Positions 6,997-15,193 are shown, counted from the stretch's first letter. The stretch is 15,193 bases of DNA from JACMLD01 sp038229695 (GCA_038229695.1 JBBROE010000111.1:1-15193); one strand, 5' to 3'. Numbers and translations: made by a program. Notes: a model not told the origin generated them from the letters alone.

Positions 6997-7845
6997 ATGA
7001 TTAAAATCCGTTTGCTGAGAAAACAGGTTGTTTTTCTTATTGCCGCCGTTTTATTTTCTTCCGCTATGGCATCTGCCCAGGTTATCCCGCTGCCCCACGC
7101 CTATGCGCACAACGACTACTGGCATAAACGCCCTCTCTTTGATGCGCTGGACAACGGTTTCACCAACATAGAAGCCGATATCTACCTCAGGCATTCGCGC
7201 CTGCTGGTCATGCACCGCCCGCCAATATTCAAGCTGCGGCATAAAAAAACCATTGAAGGATTATACCTGCAGCCCCTCCTCACCAGGCTTTCCGATAGTC
7301 ATAACCGGGCACAGACTTCCCTAGACACCATCGTGCTGATGATTGATATTAAATCGAAGGGCGAAAGAACCTATACGGCGCTGAAAAAAGTATTGCATAC
7401 ATATAAAGATCTCCTGTCCACCTGCGACCAGGGAAAAGTAACCATCCGCAACCTGACGCTCGTGCTCACAGGGCATCGACCACTCAATATGATGGAATCC
7501 GAAGCGTCCCGCTATGTATTTGCCGATGCCGACCTGCGGAAAATAGATCCGGAAGAGGATTGTGCCGAAGTGTATAATACGGCGAGCTGTAAATATTCCC
7601 GCCTGATCAAATGGAAAGGCAAAGGCATGGTACCGGAGGGAGAACGGGAAAGGCTGGAGGATTTGGTGAACCGGGCGCATTTATCAGGCGCTAAAGTGAG
7701 GCTGTGGGATTCACCCGACAATGTATTGGTTTGGAATTTCCTGAGGGATTGCGGGGTAGACCTGATCAATACCGATAAACTCCAGGCGCTGAAGCATTAC
7801 TTTATAACCGATGTGAACAACCACAAGAATATGAACAGCCTTTGA
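6997..7845 (+). CDS. Exported PI-PLC/GDPD-like phosphodiesterase family protein, 282 aa
   Basis: The N-terminus is a signal peptide (basic RLLRKQ, hydrophobic VVFLIAAVLF, end near ASAQ at residue 28), so the enzyme acts in the periplasm or outside. The mature part starts PLPHAYAHNDY, with His38 as the likely first catalytic His. It continues NIEADIYL (Glu59 and Asp61, likely metal ligands) and LLVMH (His73, likely second catalytic His). This order fits the PI-PLC/glycerophosphodiester phosphodiesterase superfamily of TIM barrels, in particular the uncharacterised branch with AHNDY found in many Bacteroidota. A VLMIDIKSKGE segment (about 111-121) is the expected metal-binding DIK strand. The substrate is probably a glycerophosphodiester or phospholipid headgroup, but this branch has no assigned substrate that I know of. 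It stands alone, with its own promoter and a potential operator. Confidence 0.88.
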   Translation: MIKIRLLRKQVVFLIAAVLFSSAMASAQVIPLPHAYAHNDYWHKRPLFDALDNGFTNIEADIYLRHSRLLVMHRPPIFKLRHKKTIEGLYLQPLLTRLSDSHNRAQTSLDTIVLMIDIKSKGERTYTALKKVLHTYKDLLSTCDQGKVTIRNLTLVLTGHRPLNMMESEASRYVFADADLRKIDPEEDCAEVYNTASCKYSRLIKWKGKGMVPEGERERLEDLVNRAHLSGAKVRLWDSPDNVLVWNFLRDCGVDLINTDKLQALKHYFITDVNNHKNMNSL

Positions 7846-8005
7846 CCCGCTGTACCTGGTCGCTTTGACCGCAATGATTGCACCCCCTCATCGACTTTCT
7901 CTTTCGCTGACTGTTAAAGTTCTTCTTCTTCAGCAGCATCCCCCATGCGCTACAAAAAGTCTTCAGTATTGGGCAGTACTTTTACAACTCATTAAAACTA
8001 TTGTC

Positions 8006-8437
8006 ATGACAAAGAAATTCTATTTACCCGTCTTGTCCCTGATATTATTTTCTGCAGCCGGAAATGCACAGGACCTTAAAGCGAAAGATGTTCCCGCGGT
8101 AGTAAAAACAGCCCTCGCCACGAAATATGCTGCGGCAAAAAATGTGAGCTGGGAAAAAGAAAAGGGAAATTATGAAGCCAACTGGGGCGGCAAATCAGGC
8201 GAAGATCATTCCGTGATGTTTACCCCGGCCGGTACCTTTATCGAAATCGTAGATGCCATGCCGGTTAGCCAGCTGATGCCAGCCATCGCGAAATACGTAA
8301 AGGAACATTACAACGGTGCAAAAATTGCTGAAGCCGGAAAAGTGACTGATGCGGCCGGTAAAACGATGTACGAAGCCGAAGTCAATGGCAAAGACCTCAT
8401 ATTTGACGAACAGGGCAAGTTTTTGAAGAAAGACTAA
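8006..8437 (+). CDS. Periplasmic PepSY-like protein, 143 aa
   Basis: A short signal peptide (MTKKFYLPVLSLILFSAAGNAQ, residues 1-22) is followed by two related halves. The first is VPAVVKTALATKYAAAKNVSW with FTPAGTFIE, and the second is MPAIAKYVKEHYNGAKI with FDEQGKFL. This tandem arrangement, each half an amphipathic helix plus beta strands, is typical of the PepSY-like family (PF11396), sometimes annotated as putative beta-lactamase-inhibitor-like. Its role in Bacteroidota is not established. The ATG at 8006 is chosen over an upstream in-frame start near 7865, because only the shorter form begins with the signal peptide. It converges with the minus-strand gene, whose end is 28 bases away. 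Confidence 0.88.
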   Translation: MTKKFYLPVLSLILFSAAGNAQDLKAKDVPAVVKTALATKYAAAKNVSWEKEKGNYEANWGGKSGEDHSVMFTPAGTFIEIVDAMPVSQLMPAIAKYVKEHYNGAKIAEAGKVTDAAGKTMYEAEVNGKDLIFDEQGKFLKKD

Positions 8438-8449
8438 GCAATTAATCAT

Positions 8450-8474
8450 CCTGCTTCCGGTCCGCCTAAGCAGG
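8450..8474. terminator. Possible bidirectional hairpin between convergent genes
   Basis: CCTGCTT (8450-8456) and AAGCAGG (8468-8474) form a perfect 7-bp stem around an 11-base loop. It sits in the 28-base gap between two converging genes and overlaps the stop codon of the minus-strand one. There is no U-run on the plus side. Position favours a shared terminator; the sequence alone is weak support. Confidence 0.35.
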
Positions 8475-9905
8475 TTGTGCGGCCACTATATTTTTTATCA
8501 TACCCCTGAAAATGAAATGATGAAAGGGAAGCATGCTGTACCAGTACAGACGTCCCCACAGCCCCCGCGGGCGAAAGGTAGCGGTCTGCACCAGCCATGT
8601 TTTCTCTTTCAATCGTTTTAGTTTGAATTCAAGCCATGCTTCACCCGGCAACTTCATTTCCGCATACAGCAGCAGCCGGCCGGCTGGTTTGTCGGCCACC
8701 AGCACGCGCCAGAAATCCAGCGTATCACCCGAATGAAGGGACGCAGGACTGGTACGGCCCCTGCGGAGACCTACCCCGCCAAAAGCCTTATCCAGGAACC
8801 CCCTCGCCTTCCACAGCGCATTGCCGTAGTACCATCCGGTTTCACCGCCAATCCGCCAGATACTGTTTACCGCAACGCTTTCTTTATGGGTAACTTCCGC
8901 CCGCTTCACATCTTTGAAACAGCCGTACACCGGTACGGTAATGTTACCGGTTATAGCCGGGCTGGTATTAAACGCGCTGAAGGCATCTTTCCAGCTGCTG
9001 ACCACGGCATTCTGCTCAATTTTCTGGAACGCCATTTCCACGGCCTGGCGATAGGTTAACAATGAAATACCCAGTTCCGGGGCAAGGTTATTGGGCCGGC
9101 AAACAACATTCACCTTCATACTGTCCACCAGGTGCTGCGCCAGTGAATAACTGGTGGAAGTGACGAAATACAACCAATAGCTGGACAATTTAGGCGTCAT
9201 CACCGGCACTGTCCAGATCTTTCTTTTCAGCATCCGCGCAGCTGCGAACTGAAGCATCATTTGTTTGTAGCTGAGCACTTCTGGTCCGCCAATATCGAAA
9301 TCCCTGTCGTAATAATTTTCTTCCCCGAGCACACCGGTCAGGAAACCAATAACATTCCGGATGGCAATCGGCTGGCATAAGGTATTCACCCATTTTGGGG
9401 TAACCATCACCGGTAGTTTCTCAACCAGGTCGCGGATGATTTCAAAAGAAGAACTGCCGGAACCGACGATGATACCGGCCCGGAGCACGGTAGCAGGTAC
9501 CTTCCCGGAACGCAGGATCTGCTCTACGGCCAGTCGGGATGACAGGTGGGGAGACAGTTGTTGCTCATTCACAATGCCACTGAGGTAGATAACCTGCCTG
9601 CAACGGGTGGCCGACAGCAATTCCAGGAAGCCATGCGCCACTTTTTTTTCGGTCTCCTCGAAAGAAGCGCCCTCTTTCATGGAATGTACCAGGAAATAAG
9701 CGGCTTCAATATCGGGTGGAAAGGCGGAAGTTCTGCCGGTATCAAGAAAATCGGCTTCCCATACCACCAGCCGCTCATTGTCTTGATCCTGTTCAAAACG
9801 ACCTTTATCCCGAACGCAGCACACGAGTTCGTGCCCCTGGTCGAGCAGTGCTGCCGTAAGCCGCCGGCCAATATAGCCGTTGGCACCGGTGATAAGGACC
9901 TTCAT
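8466..9905 (-). CDS. SDR-family NAD(P)-binding protein fused to DUF2867, 479 aa
   Basis: The N-terminal part is an atypical/extended SDR Rossmann domain: TGANGYIG (6-13) binds the dinucleotide, and YLSGIV (107-112) and the SSRLAVEQILR stretch (122-132) follow in the usual order. The classical YxxxK pair is not obvious, as in several atypical NAD(P)H-binding SDRs. The C-terminal ~160 residues are a DUF2867 domain, recognisable from SIWRIGG.TGWYYGNALW, followed by HSGDTLDFWRVL. This two-part layout and length of about 480 residues are usual for the family. The product is likely cytoplasmic or loosely membrane-associated; substrate unknown. The ATG at 9903-9905 (MKVLITGANG) is preferred over an upstream GTG at 9998, which would add 31 residues that fit no part of the fold. 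It is divergent from the SDR at 10098 across 192 bases. Confidence 0.88.
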   Translation of the reverse strand: MKVLITGANGYIGRRLTAALLDQGHELVCCVRDKGRFEQDQDNERLVVWEADFLDTGRTSAFPPDIEAAYFLVHSMKEGASFEETEKKVAHGFLELLSATRCRQVIYLSGIVNEQQLSPHLSSRLAVEQILRSGKVPATVLRAGIIVGSGSSSFEIIRDLVEKLPVMVTPKWVNTLCQPIAIRNVIGFLTGVLGEENYYDRDFDIGGPEVLSYKQMMLQFAAARMLKRKIWTVPVMTPKLSSYWLYFVTSTSYSLAQHLVDSMKVNVVCRPNNLAPELGISLLTYRQAVEMAFQKIEQNAVVSSWKDAFSAFNTSPAITGNITVPVYGCFKDVKRAEVTHKESVAVNSIWRIGGETGWYYGNALWKARGFLDKAFGGVGLRRGRTSPASLHSGDTLDFWRVLVADKPAGRLLLYAEMKLPGEAWLEFKLKRLKEKTWLVQTATFRPRGLWGRLYWYSMLPFHHFIFRGMIKNIVAAQPA

Positions 9906-10045
9906 GCGGAATTTAACAGCCGGGCCGGGTAAAGGTTGTTGGCAAAACAGCAAAATAATACCGGACCTCAATTCCCTCACGAAAGGTTCCGCATGCACCG
10001 GAATGCGACCCTATTCTTAAAGTTGTCCCCCGGTTAATGCCTTCC

Positions 10046-10076
10046 TTTGCAGAGCGCGTGAATTAAGTTAGGTTTG
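10046..10076 (+). promoter_or_regulatory. Strong Bacteroidota-type promoter of the SDR gene
   Basis: TTTG at 10046-10049, a spacer of exactly 19 bases, then TAGGTTTG at 10069-10076. Both elements match the Bacteroidota consensus perfectly. The start codon follows 21 bases after the -7 element, giving a short leader. It is the best promoter match in the window. Confidence 0.75.
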
Positions 10077-10097
10077 TAAAAAATCACCCTTTTTTTT

Positions 10098-10907
10098 ATG
10101 TCTTCTTTTTTCAGCAACAAGGTCGTTGCTATCACCGGCGGAACAGATGGAATTGGAAAAGCGCTGGTAGATGCCATGATCCAGGCCGGTGCCCGGGTAG
10201 CAACCTGTGCGCGGAATCACGATAAAATATACGCCCTGCAGATGGAGTACACCCAGGTGCTGCTGCACGCGGTCGCCTGCGATGTAAGCCAGGAACAGGA
10301 TTGTGAACGGTTTATCCGTTCCACCATCGAGACGTTCGGGGGAATCGACATCCTCATCAATAACGCCGGGGTATCCATGCGGGCGCTGGTGAGCGAACTG
10401 GATGTGGACGTTATCCGAAAAGTGATGGACATCAACTTTTATGGCAGTGTGTACTGCACCAAATTCGCGCTTCCCAGCCTGCTCGAAAGAAAAGGTGTCA
10501 TCGTGGGCGTGTCCTCCATTGCAGGTTACCGTGGGCTTCCCGGCCGGAGCGGCTACTCGGCTTCTAAATTTGCCCTGCAGGGATGGCTGGAAGCACTGCG
10601 CACAGAACTCCTGGAAAAAGAAGTGCATGTGATGTGGGTGGCACCGGGATTCACGACCTCTAACATTCGCAACGCCGCCCTGGACGAAGAAGGAAAATCC
10701 CACGGGGAAACCCCCATGGATGAAGATAAGATGATGAGCGCGCAGGACTGCGCCCGCAACATTCTCCGGGCCATAGAAAAAAAGAAGCGCTCGCTGGTGC
10801 TAACGTTTACGGGTAAACGCACGGTATTCATGAATAAATTTTTCCCGGGCCTGGCCGATAAGCTGGCACACCGGTTTTTCTTTAAAGACGGCAAACTGGT
10901 GAAATAA
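10098..10907 (+). CDS. Classical SDR-family oxidoreductase, 269 aa
   Basis: A cytoplasmic NAD(P)-dependent dehydrogenase/reductase. Visible motifs in order are TGGTDGIG (13-20, cofactor binding), CDV (61-63, adenine pocket), NNAG (88-91), catalytic Ser140 in VSSIAG, and Tyr153/Lys157 in YSASK. The PGFTTSNI loop after the sixth strand is normal. An Arg in CARN at the end of the second strand suggests NADPH preference. The basic EKKKRSL tail and hydrophobic end resemble SDRs of the DHRS7/3-ketoreductase-like group that act on lipids, but the substrate cannot be assigned. The ATG follows a T-rich stretch without a Shine-Dalgarno, as is common in Bacteroidota. It has its own strong promoter and is followed after 91 bases by the DUF62 gene. 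Confidence 0.93.
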   Translation: MSSFFSNKVVAITGGTDGIGKALVDAMIQAGARVATCARNHDKIYALQMEYTQVLLHAVACDVSQEQDCERFIRSTIETFGGIDILINNAGVSMRALVSELDVDVIRKVMDINFYGSVYCTKFALPSLLERKGVIVGVSSIAGYRGLPGRSGYSASKFALQGWLEALRTELLEKEVHVMWVAPGFTTSNIRNAALDEEGKSHGETPMDEDKMMSAQDCARNILRAIEKKKRSLVLTFTGKRTVFMNKFFPGLADKLAHRFFFKDGKLVK

Positions 10908-10938
10908 CCGGCCCGCGTAATGCGTCCGGAAACAGGCG

Positions 10939-10970
10939 TTTGATGGCCGGAGCACCGGCTTATATGTTCA
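10939..10970 (+). promoter_or_regulatory. Possible promoter of the DUF62 gene
   Basis: TTTG at 10939-10942, a 20-base spacer, then TATGTTCA at 10963-10970, which matches TAnnTTTG in its first six positions only. The start codon is 28 bases further on. A short GCCGG/CCGGC hairpin (10946-10959) lies in the spacer and could instead end the SDR transcript. Confidence 0.35.
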
Positions 10971-10998
10971 CCCGGTACTTTTAATTCCTTTTATTGCA

Positions 10999-11826
10999 AT
11001 GCCCTTAGTCACCCTTACGTCAGATATTGGATTGCAGGACTACCTGCCCGGGGCAGCGAAAGGACGACTGTGGCAGATTAACCCGGCTTTTACTTTTGCC
11101 GACATCACCCACCAGCTTCCCCCGTTTAATTATACGCAGTCGGCCTACATCTGCCGCAATGCCATCCGGAACTTTCCCCCGTTTACCTTTCACATCGTAC
11201 TGGTGAACCTGTTCGACCAGCTCACCAATAACCTGCTGCTCGCCTTCCACCAGGACCAGTACATTCTCTGTGCCGACAATGGCCTGCTCACCATGATCGC
11301 CGAAGGCAAACCTGACCTCGTCATCGGCCTGCCTGCCGATCAGAGCCGCCTGAAAAATACCCTGTACTGCATCGATGTTATGGGTAGAGCGATACAGGCA
11401 CTGGTGGAAGGGAAACCCCTGCAAAGCATTGGCACGGCCGACTATGCGCTCCTCGAAAAAAATCCCATCCGGCCATTTCTTACTCCCGACAGCATCGAAG
11501 GCCAAATCCTGTTCATCGATAATTTCGAAAACGTGATCATCAACATCACCCTCGCGGAATTTGAAGCACAGCGCGCCGGCCGCAAATTCAGGATCGAAAC
11601 CCGGCGGCATGACCATCATATCGAAGTGATCTCCGAACGCTATTCCGACGTGCCGGAAGGGGAAAAGCTGGCCCTGTTCAATGCAGCCGGCTACCTGGAA
11701 ATAGCCATCAATAAAGGTAATGCAGCAGGCCTGCTCTTTGGTTTGATGGGGTACCGGGAGGAACCGAACAATCCCTACCTCCAAAACCGGCTTTTTTACA
11801 ACGTGGTGAAGATATTCTTTGAATAG
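10999..11826 (+). CDS. SAM hydroxide adenosyltransferase (DUF62) family protein, 275 aa
   Basis: Family members split S-adenosylmethionine with water (or, in relatives, a halide) to give adenosine and methionine. The start TLTSDIGLQDY (5-15) corresponds to the family TLTTDFG...Y opening, whose Asp (here Asp9) contacts the ribose. ADNGLL (92-97) matches the PDNGL motif, and IDNFENVIINI (173-183) corresponds to the conserved ID.FGN..TNI of the C-terminal domain, with Gly replaced by Glu. The DPGVG motif of characterised members is replaced by VNLFDQ (69-74), so activity cannot be taken for granted; a similar loss is what I remember from other Bacteroidota members. Cytoplasmic, normal length, single gene. 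The biological role of the family (SAM level control or detoxification) is unsettled. Confidence 0.88.
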   Translation: MPLVTLTSDIGLQDYLPGAAKGRLWQINPAFTFADITHQLPPFNYTQSAYICRNAIRNFPPFTFHIVLVNLFDQLTNNLLLAFHQDQYILCADNGLLTMIAEGKPDLVIGLPADQSRLKNTLYCIDVMGRAIQALVEGKPLQSIGTADYALLEKNPIRPFLTPDSIEGQILFIDNFENVIINITLAEFEAQRAGRKFRIETRRHDHHIEVISERYSDVPEGEKLALFNAAGYLEIAINKGNAAGLLFGLMGYREEPNNPYLQNRLFYNVVKIFFE

Positions 11827-11962
11827 AAGCGCCGCCCCGCTTTACGTAACCTTTCCCCTCGCAGCTACCCGGTAGCATGCGCCATTCCGATCCCGAACTG
11901 CCTGGCTGCCAAAATCTTCCGTTAAAAACTATCGTGCATACCATTCTTACGGGCCAGACCGT

Positions 11963-11970
11963 TATATTTG
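11963..11970 (+). promoter_or_regulatory. -7 element of the DUF2723 gene
   Basis: TATATTTG matches TAnnTTTG exactly and lies 22 bases before the first ATG. No TTG is found at the usual distance upstream, so the -33 element would be poor. Confidence 0.45.
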
Positions 11971-11992
11971 CCCGACTTTTTCAAACCACTAC

Positions 11993-14900
11993 ATGATGAC
12001 CTTCAAACGAGTAAACAACATTACAGGCTGGATAATCTGTGCCATCGCCTGTACCGTGTATGTAATGACCATGGAAGCCAGTGGCAGCTTCTGGGACTGC
12101 GGAGAGTTTATCTCCAGTACGTTCAAGATGCAGATTCCCCACCCGCCCGGAGCTCCCCTGTTCGTCATGCTTGGCCGCCTGTTCATCGTGACGTTCTCTT
12201 TCATCTTTGGAAACGGACCGGAAAGTGCCGCCCGCTCAGTAAACTTTATGACGGCCCTGTCCAGCGGATTCACCATTTTATTTTTATTCTGGACCATCAC
12301 GCATTTCGCGCGCAAGATCGTACTCGGCAACAGCCTTGCGGAACCTACCCGTGACCAGCTGTTTTCCATCATGGCTGCCGGTGCCGTCGGTGCGCTCGCC
12401 TACAGCTTTTCTGATTCATTCTGGTTCAGCGCCGTTGAAGGCGAAGTATATGGGATGTCATCTTTGTTCACTGCCCTCGTATTCTGGGCCATACTTAAAT
12501 GGGAACATGCTGCCGACAACCCCGGGGCCGACAAATGGATTGTCTTCATCTTCTTCCTGATGGGCCTGTCGATCGGCGTTCACCTGCTCGGCATCCTCAC
12601 TATCCCGGCCATCGTCATGGTCTATTATTTCAAACGCTATAAAACTACGCTGTGGGGCACCATCTGGGCCTTCCTGATCGGCTGTGCCATCACCGGTTTC
12701 ATGCAGAAAGTGATGATCCAGTACACGGTGGCAGGCGCCGGCAAATTCGACATCTGGTTTGTAAACGACCTCCACCTGCCCTTCTTCAGCGGCTTTATCT
12801 TTTTCTTTGCCCTGCTGGGCGTCCTGATTTTTTTCGGGCTTCGCACAGCTGCTAAAAGAAACTGGTCCTTTCTTACCCTCGGCTTGTGGTGCGCCGTTTT
12901 CATGCTGATGGGTTATTCCACCTACATCACCACCATGATACGCTCCAACGCCAACCCGTCGGTGGATATGTACAATGTCGACAACCCCAATTCCCTGGTG
13001 GGCTACCTGGGCCGCGACCAGTACGGCGACTTTCCGCTGGTTTATGGCCAGGTGTTCACGGCGCAGCCGGAAAACTATGCGGAGACCGACATGAAATATA
13101 CCAAAGCACAGGACCGCTATATTGAGATGGGCCGCGATCAGAAACCGGTATACAGCGCCGATGATATGATGTTTTTCCCCCGCGTATTGGATGCCAGCAA
13201 CGACCAGGGGCACGCCAATTTTTATAAGGATTACCTCGGCCTGGCCGATGGCGAAAAACCCGGTTTTGGAGACAACATCAATTTCTTCTTTCGCTACCAG
13301 CTGTCCTGGATGTACGGCCGCTATTTCATGTGGAATTTCGCCGGCAAACAAAACGATATCCAGGGTTTTGCACAGGGTAATCCCCGCGACGGCAACTGGC
13401 TCACCGGCATCCCGTTCTTCGACAGCAAAATTCTCGGCCTCGGCGACCAGGACAATATGCCGGAAAGCATCCGGCACAATAAAGCACACAATACCTTATT
13501 CGGTTTGCCCTTCATCCTCGGCATCATCGGTATGGTCTTTCATTATTTCAGCAACCGGAAAGATTTCCTGGTGGCGGGCTTACTGTTCTTTTTCACCGGT
13601 ATCGCTATCGTATTGTACCTGAACCAGGCGGGCAACCAGCCCAGGGAACGGGATTATGCCTATGTCGGCTCATTTTATGCTTTTGCCATCTGGATAGGAC
13701 TGGGTGTACTGCAGATCAAAGAATGGCTGCAGCCCAGGCTGAGCGCAGGTATCGCCGGAGCGGTGGCCTTCGCCGCCTGTATGCTGGCCGTACCGGTACT
13801 GATGGCCCAGCAGGAATGGAATGATCACGACCGCAGCAAGAAAGTACTGGCCCGTGACCTTGCCAAAGATTACCTCGAAAGCTGTGCCCCGAATGCCATC
13901 CTTTTCACCTACGGCGATAATGATACCTACCCGCTCTGGTACGCCCAGGAAGTGGAAGGCATCCGGCCCGATATCCGGGTCATCAACAATAGCCTGCTGG
14001 GTATCGACTGGTACATCAACCAGCTGCGCTATAAAGTGAACAGCAGCGACTCCATCGACGTCATCTGGGATACGGAAAAAATACAGGGTAATAACCGCAA
14101 CTACGTGGCCATCCAGCCTAACCCGAACCTGAGCCAGGAGAATTATTATGATGCCTATACCATCATGAAAGATTTTGTTGGCAGCGATGACCCCAATAAT
14201 AAAGTGCAGACACAGGGCGGGGAAGCTATTTCCTACCTCCCCACCCGGCGGCTGAAACTGTCCGTGGATCAAAACCTGGTGCGGGCCAATAAAACCGTGG
14301 CGTCCGGCGATACCGTGGCATCAGAAATTGATTTTGAACTGCCCAAGAACAAAACCATCCTATTCAAGAATGACCTGGCCATCCTCAATATCATCGCCGC
14401 CAACAAATGGAAACGCCCCATTTATTTTACCGCGCCAAACACCGGCCAGGATCTTGGATTATCCAATTACCTGCGCAAGGATGGTCTCACCTACCGCCTT
14501 GTTCCGGTAAAAAACAACACCGGTATAAACCTCGAGTGGGTAGTGGATAAACTGGAACATAAATTTGCCTTTGGCAGCGCCAATATAAAAGGCGTTTATT
14601 TTGACGAACAAAACCGGGTTCACCTCAACAGCATCCGTTCTGCCTATGCGGATGGTGCAGCCGGACTGGCCGATGCCGGCAACAAACCAGAAGCCGTTAA
14701 ATTGCTGGATATGGCCGACAAGAGTATATTGGAATCGAATATGCCGTATGCCATGGTCAGCAGCCACAACCAGCACGACTACTTCACGCTGCGTTTCCTG
14801 GAAGCCTGCTACAAAGCAAGCTATACTAAACTGGCCGATCATGTGTCCCAGGAACTGCACCGCGACCTGGAACAACAGGTAAAGTATTACCAGCAGCTTC

Positions 14901-15073
14901 CCGACAACAAACAACAAAGCATGCAGCAGGAGGAACAGACTACCCAGCAGATGATCCAGATGCTGAATGGCCTGGAAGCGCAATACAAGGGAAATCCGCC
15001 CCTCAACAACCCCGAAATAGAGAAAATCATCAGCAACGGGGCGGACAGCAACAAAAAGAAAACAAGTAAGTAA
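11993..15073 (+). CDS. DUF2723 family (TMEM260-like) membrane glycosyltransferase, 1026 aa
   Basis: A large GT-C-type inner-membrane protein. DUF2723 is the domain shared with human TMEM260, an O-mannosyltransferase, so transfer of a sugar from a lipid-linked donor to exported proteins is the best guess. The first membrane segment (about 11-27) is followed by an outward loop with SFWDCGEFI (32-40); Asp35 and Glu38 are the likely catalytic or metal-binding acids. HPPGAPLFVMLGR (50-62) and VEGEVYG (148-154) are further family signatures. About eight membrane segments lie in 1-312, then a long outer region, a second cluster of segments at about 500-610, and a soluble C-terminal part with TYGDNDTYPLWY. 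The end is Gln-rich and probably coiled-coil (QQLPDNKQQSMQQEEQ). Start: two adjacent ATGs at 11993 and 11996. Single gene with its own -7 element and a hairpin after the stop. Confidence 0.92.
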   Translation: MMTFKRVNNITGWIICAIACTVYVMTMEASGSFWDCGEFISSTFKMQIPHPPGAPLFVMLGRLFIVTFSFIFGNGPESAARSVNFMTALSSGFTILFLFWTITHFARKIVLGNSLAEPTRDQLFSIMAAGAVGALAYSFSDSFWFSAVEGEVYGMSSLFTALVFWAILKWEHAADNPGADKWIVFIFFLMGLSIGVHLLGILTIPAIVMVYYFKRYKTTLWGTIWAFLIGCAITGFMQKVMIQYTVAGAGKFDIWFVNDLHLPFFSGFIFFFALLGVLIFFGLRTAAKRNWSFLTLGLWCAVFMLMGYSTYITTMIRSNANPSVDMYNVDNPNSLVGYLGRDQYGDFPLVYGQVFTAQPENYAETDMKYTKAQDRYIEMGRDQKPVYSADDMMFFPRVLDASNDQGHANFYKDYLGLADGEKPGFGDNINFFFRYQLSWMYGRYFMWNFAGKQNDIQGFAQGNPRDGNWLTGIPFFDSKILGLGDQDNMPESIRHNKAHNTLFGLPFILGIIGMVFHYFSNRKDFLVAGLLFFFTGIAIVLYLNQAGNQPRERDYAYVGSFYAFAIWIGLGVLQIKEWLQPRLSAGIAGAVAFAACMLAVPVLMAQQEWNDHDRSKKVLARDLAKDYLESCAPNAILFTYGDNDTYPLWYAQEVEGIRPDIRVINNSLLGIDWYINQLRYKVNSSDSIDVIWDTEKIQGNNRNYVAIQPNPNLSQENYYDAYTIMKDFVGSDDPNNKVQTQGGEAISYLPTRRLKLSVDQNLVRANKTVASGDTVASEIDFELPKNKTILFKNDLAILNIIAANKWKRPIYFTAPNTGQDLGLSNYLRKDGLTYRLVPVKNNTGINLEWVVDKLEHKFAFGSANIKGVYFDEQNRVHLNSIRSAYADGAAGLADAGNKPEAVKLLDMADKSILESNMPYAMVSSHNQHDYFTLRFLEACYKASYTKLADHVSQELHRDLEQQVKYYQQLPDNKQQSMQQEEQTTQQMIQMLNGLEAQYKGNPPLNNPEIEKIISNGADSNKKKTSK

Positions 15074-15092
15074 ATAACACAACTTTTGCAGG

Positions 15093-15118
15093 ATGCCCCG
15101 TACACCCGTGCGGGGCAT
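15093..15118 (+). terminator. Terminator-like hairpin after the DUF2723 gene
   Basis: ATGCCCCG (15093-15100) pairs perfectly with CGGGGCAT (15111-15118) around a 10-base loop, 19 bases after the stop codon. The GC-rich stem fits an intrinsic terminator, but only a short interrupted T-stretch follows. The remaining bases to the window end (15119-15193) show no gene. Confidence 0.6.
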
Positions 15119-15193
15119 TGCTTTGCACAACCAATTTACCATTGTGTTGTTATACATCAGGACGCAGCGATAATCCACGCGAAACACTGCGCC

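Noticed and set aside
7865..8005. Longer N-terminus for the PepSY-like protein
   Set aside because: It would bury the clear signal peptide that starts at 8006 behind about 47 unrelated residues.
9906..9998. GTG start adding 31 residues to the SDR-DUF2867 protein
   Set aside because: The Rossmann motif normally begins within the first ten residues, as it does from the ATG at 9905.
11020..11784. Minus-strand open frame of 254 codons opposite the DUF62 gene
   Set aside because: Antisense shadow caused by GC-rich codon use; the plus frame holds all family motifs.
12458..13489. Minus-strand open frame of 343 codons opposite the DUF2723 gene
   Set aside because: Long, but rich in His, Glu and Val runs typical of the complement of membrane-segment codons, with no domain or start signals.

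Overview
The window looks like a chromosomal segment of a Bacteroidota bacterium, most likely from the Chitinophagaceae or a close relative. The reasons are signal peptides ending in AQ on small secreted proteins, a PepSY-like periplasmic protein, a DUF2723 membrane glycosyltransferase of about 1,000 residues, a DUF5995 protein, weak or absent Shine-Dalgarno sequences, and promoter matches of the Bacteroidota type (TTTG, about 19 bases, TAnnTTTG). The family-level placement is inference from gene content. No rRNA, tRNA, CRISPR array, transposase or integrase is visible. || Layout. Positions 1-1700 are visibly AT-richer than the rest. They hold a small secreted protein gene (133-594), two hairpins (623-645 and a much stronger one at 672-724), and a secreted-type gene that has lost its 5' end at the strong hairpin and carries a frameshift near 1426 (668-1686). 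From about 1850 onward the DNA is GC-richer and looks like ordinary core chromosome. It holds a DUF5995 gene on the minus strand (1899-2708), a 588-base stretch with no convincing gene (2709-3296), a large-subunit catalase (3297-5462) followed after 46 bases by an ankyrin-repeat gene (5509-6003), a DinB-fold gene (6319-6768), an exported PI-PLC/GDPD-like phosphodiesterase (6997-7845), a PepSY-like periplasmic protein (8006-8437), a minus-strand SDR-DUF2867 fusion (8466-9905), a divergent classical SDR with a clear promoter (10098-10907), a DUF62 SAM-hydrolase-like protein (10999-11826), and a DUF2723 (TMEM260-like, GT-C fold) glycosyltransferase (11993-15073) ending at a terminator-like hairpin. 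|| How the genes relate. Most genes appear to be single transcription units separated by 90-320 bases. The one convincing operon is catalase plus ankyrin protein, a pairing known from other bacteria in which the ankyrin protein supports catalase activity. The two SDR-type genes are divergent and share a 192-base intergenic region, and the PepSY-like and SDR-DUF2867 genes converge on a small hairpin. I see no clear novel multi-gene system. The places most worth a second look are the left-hand junction (AT-rich gene, long hairpin, truncated gene), the inverted repeat touching the promoter of the phosphodiesterase gene, and the decayed-looking gap upstream of the catalase.
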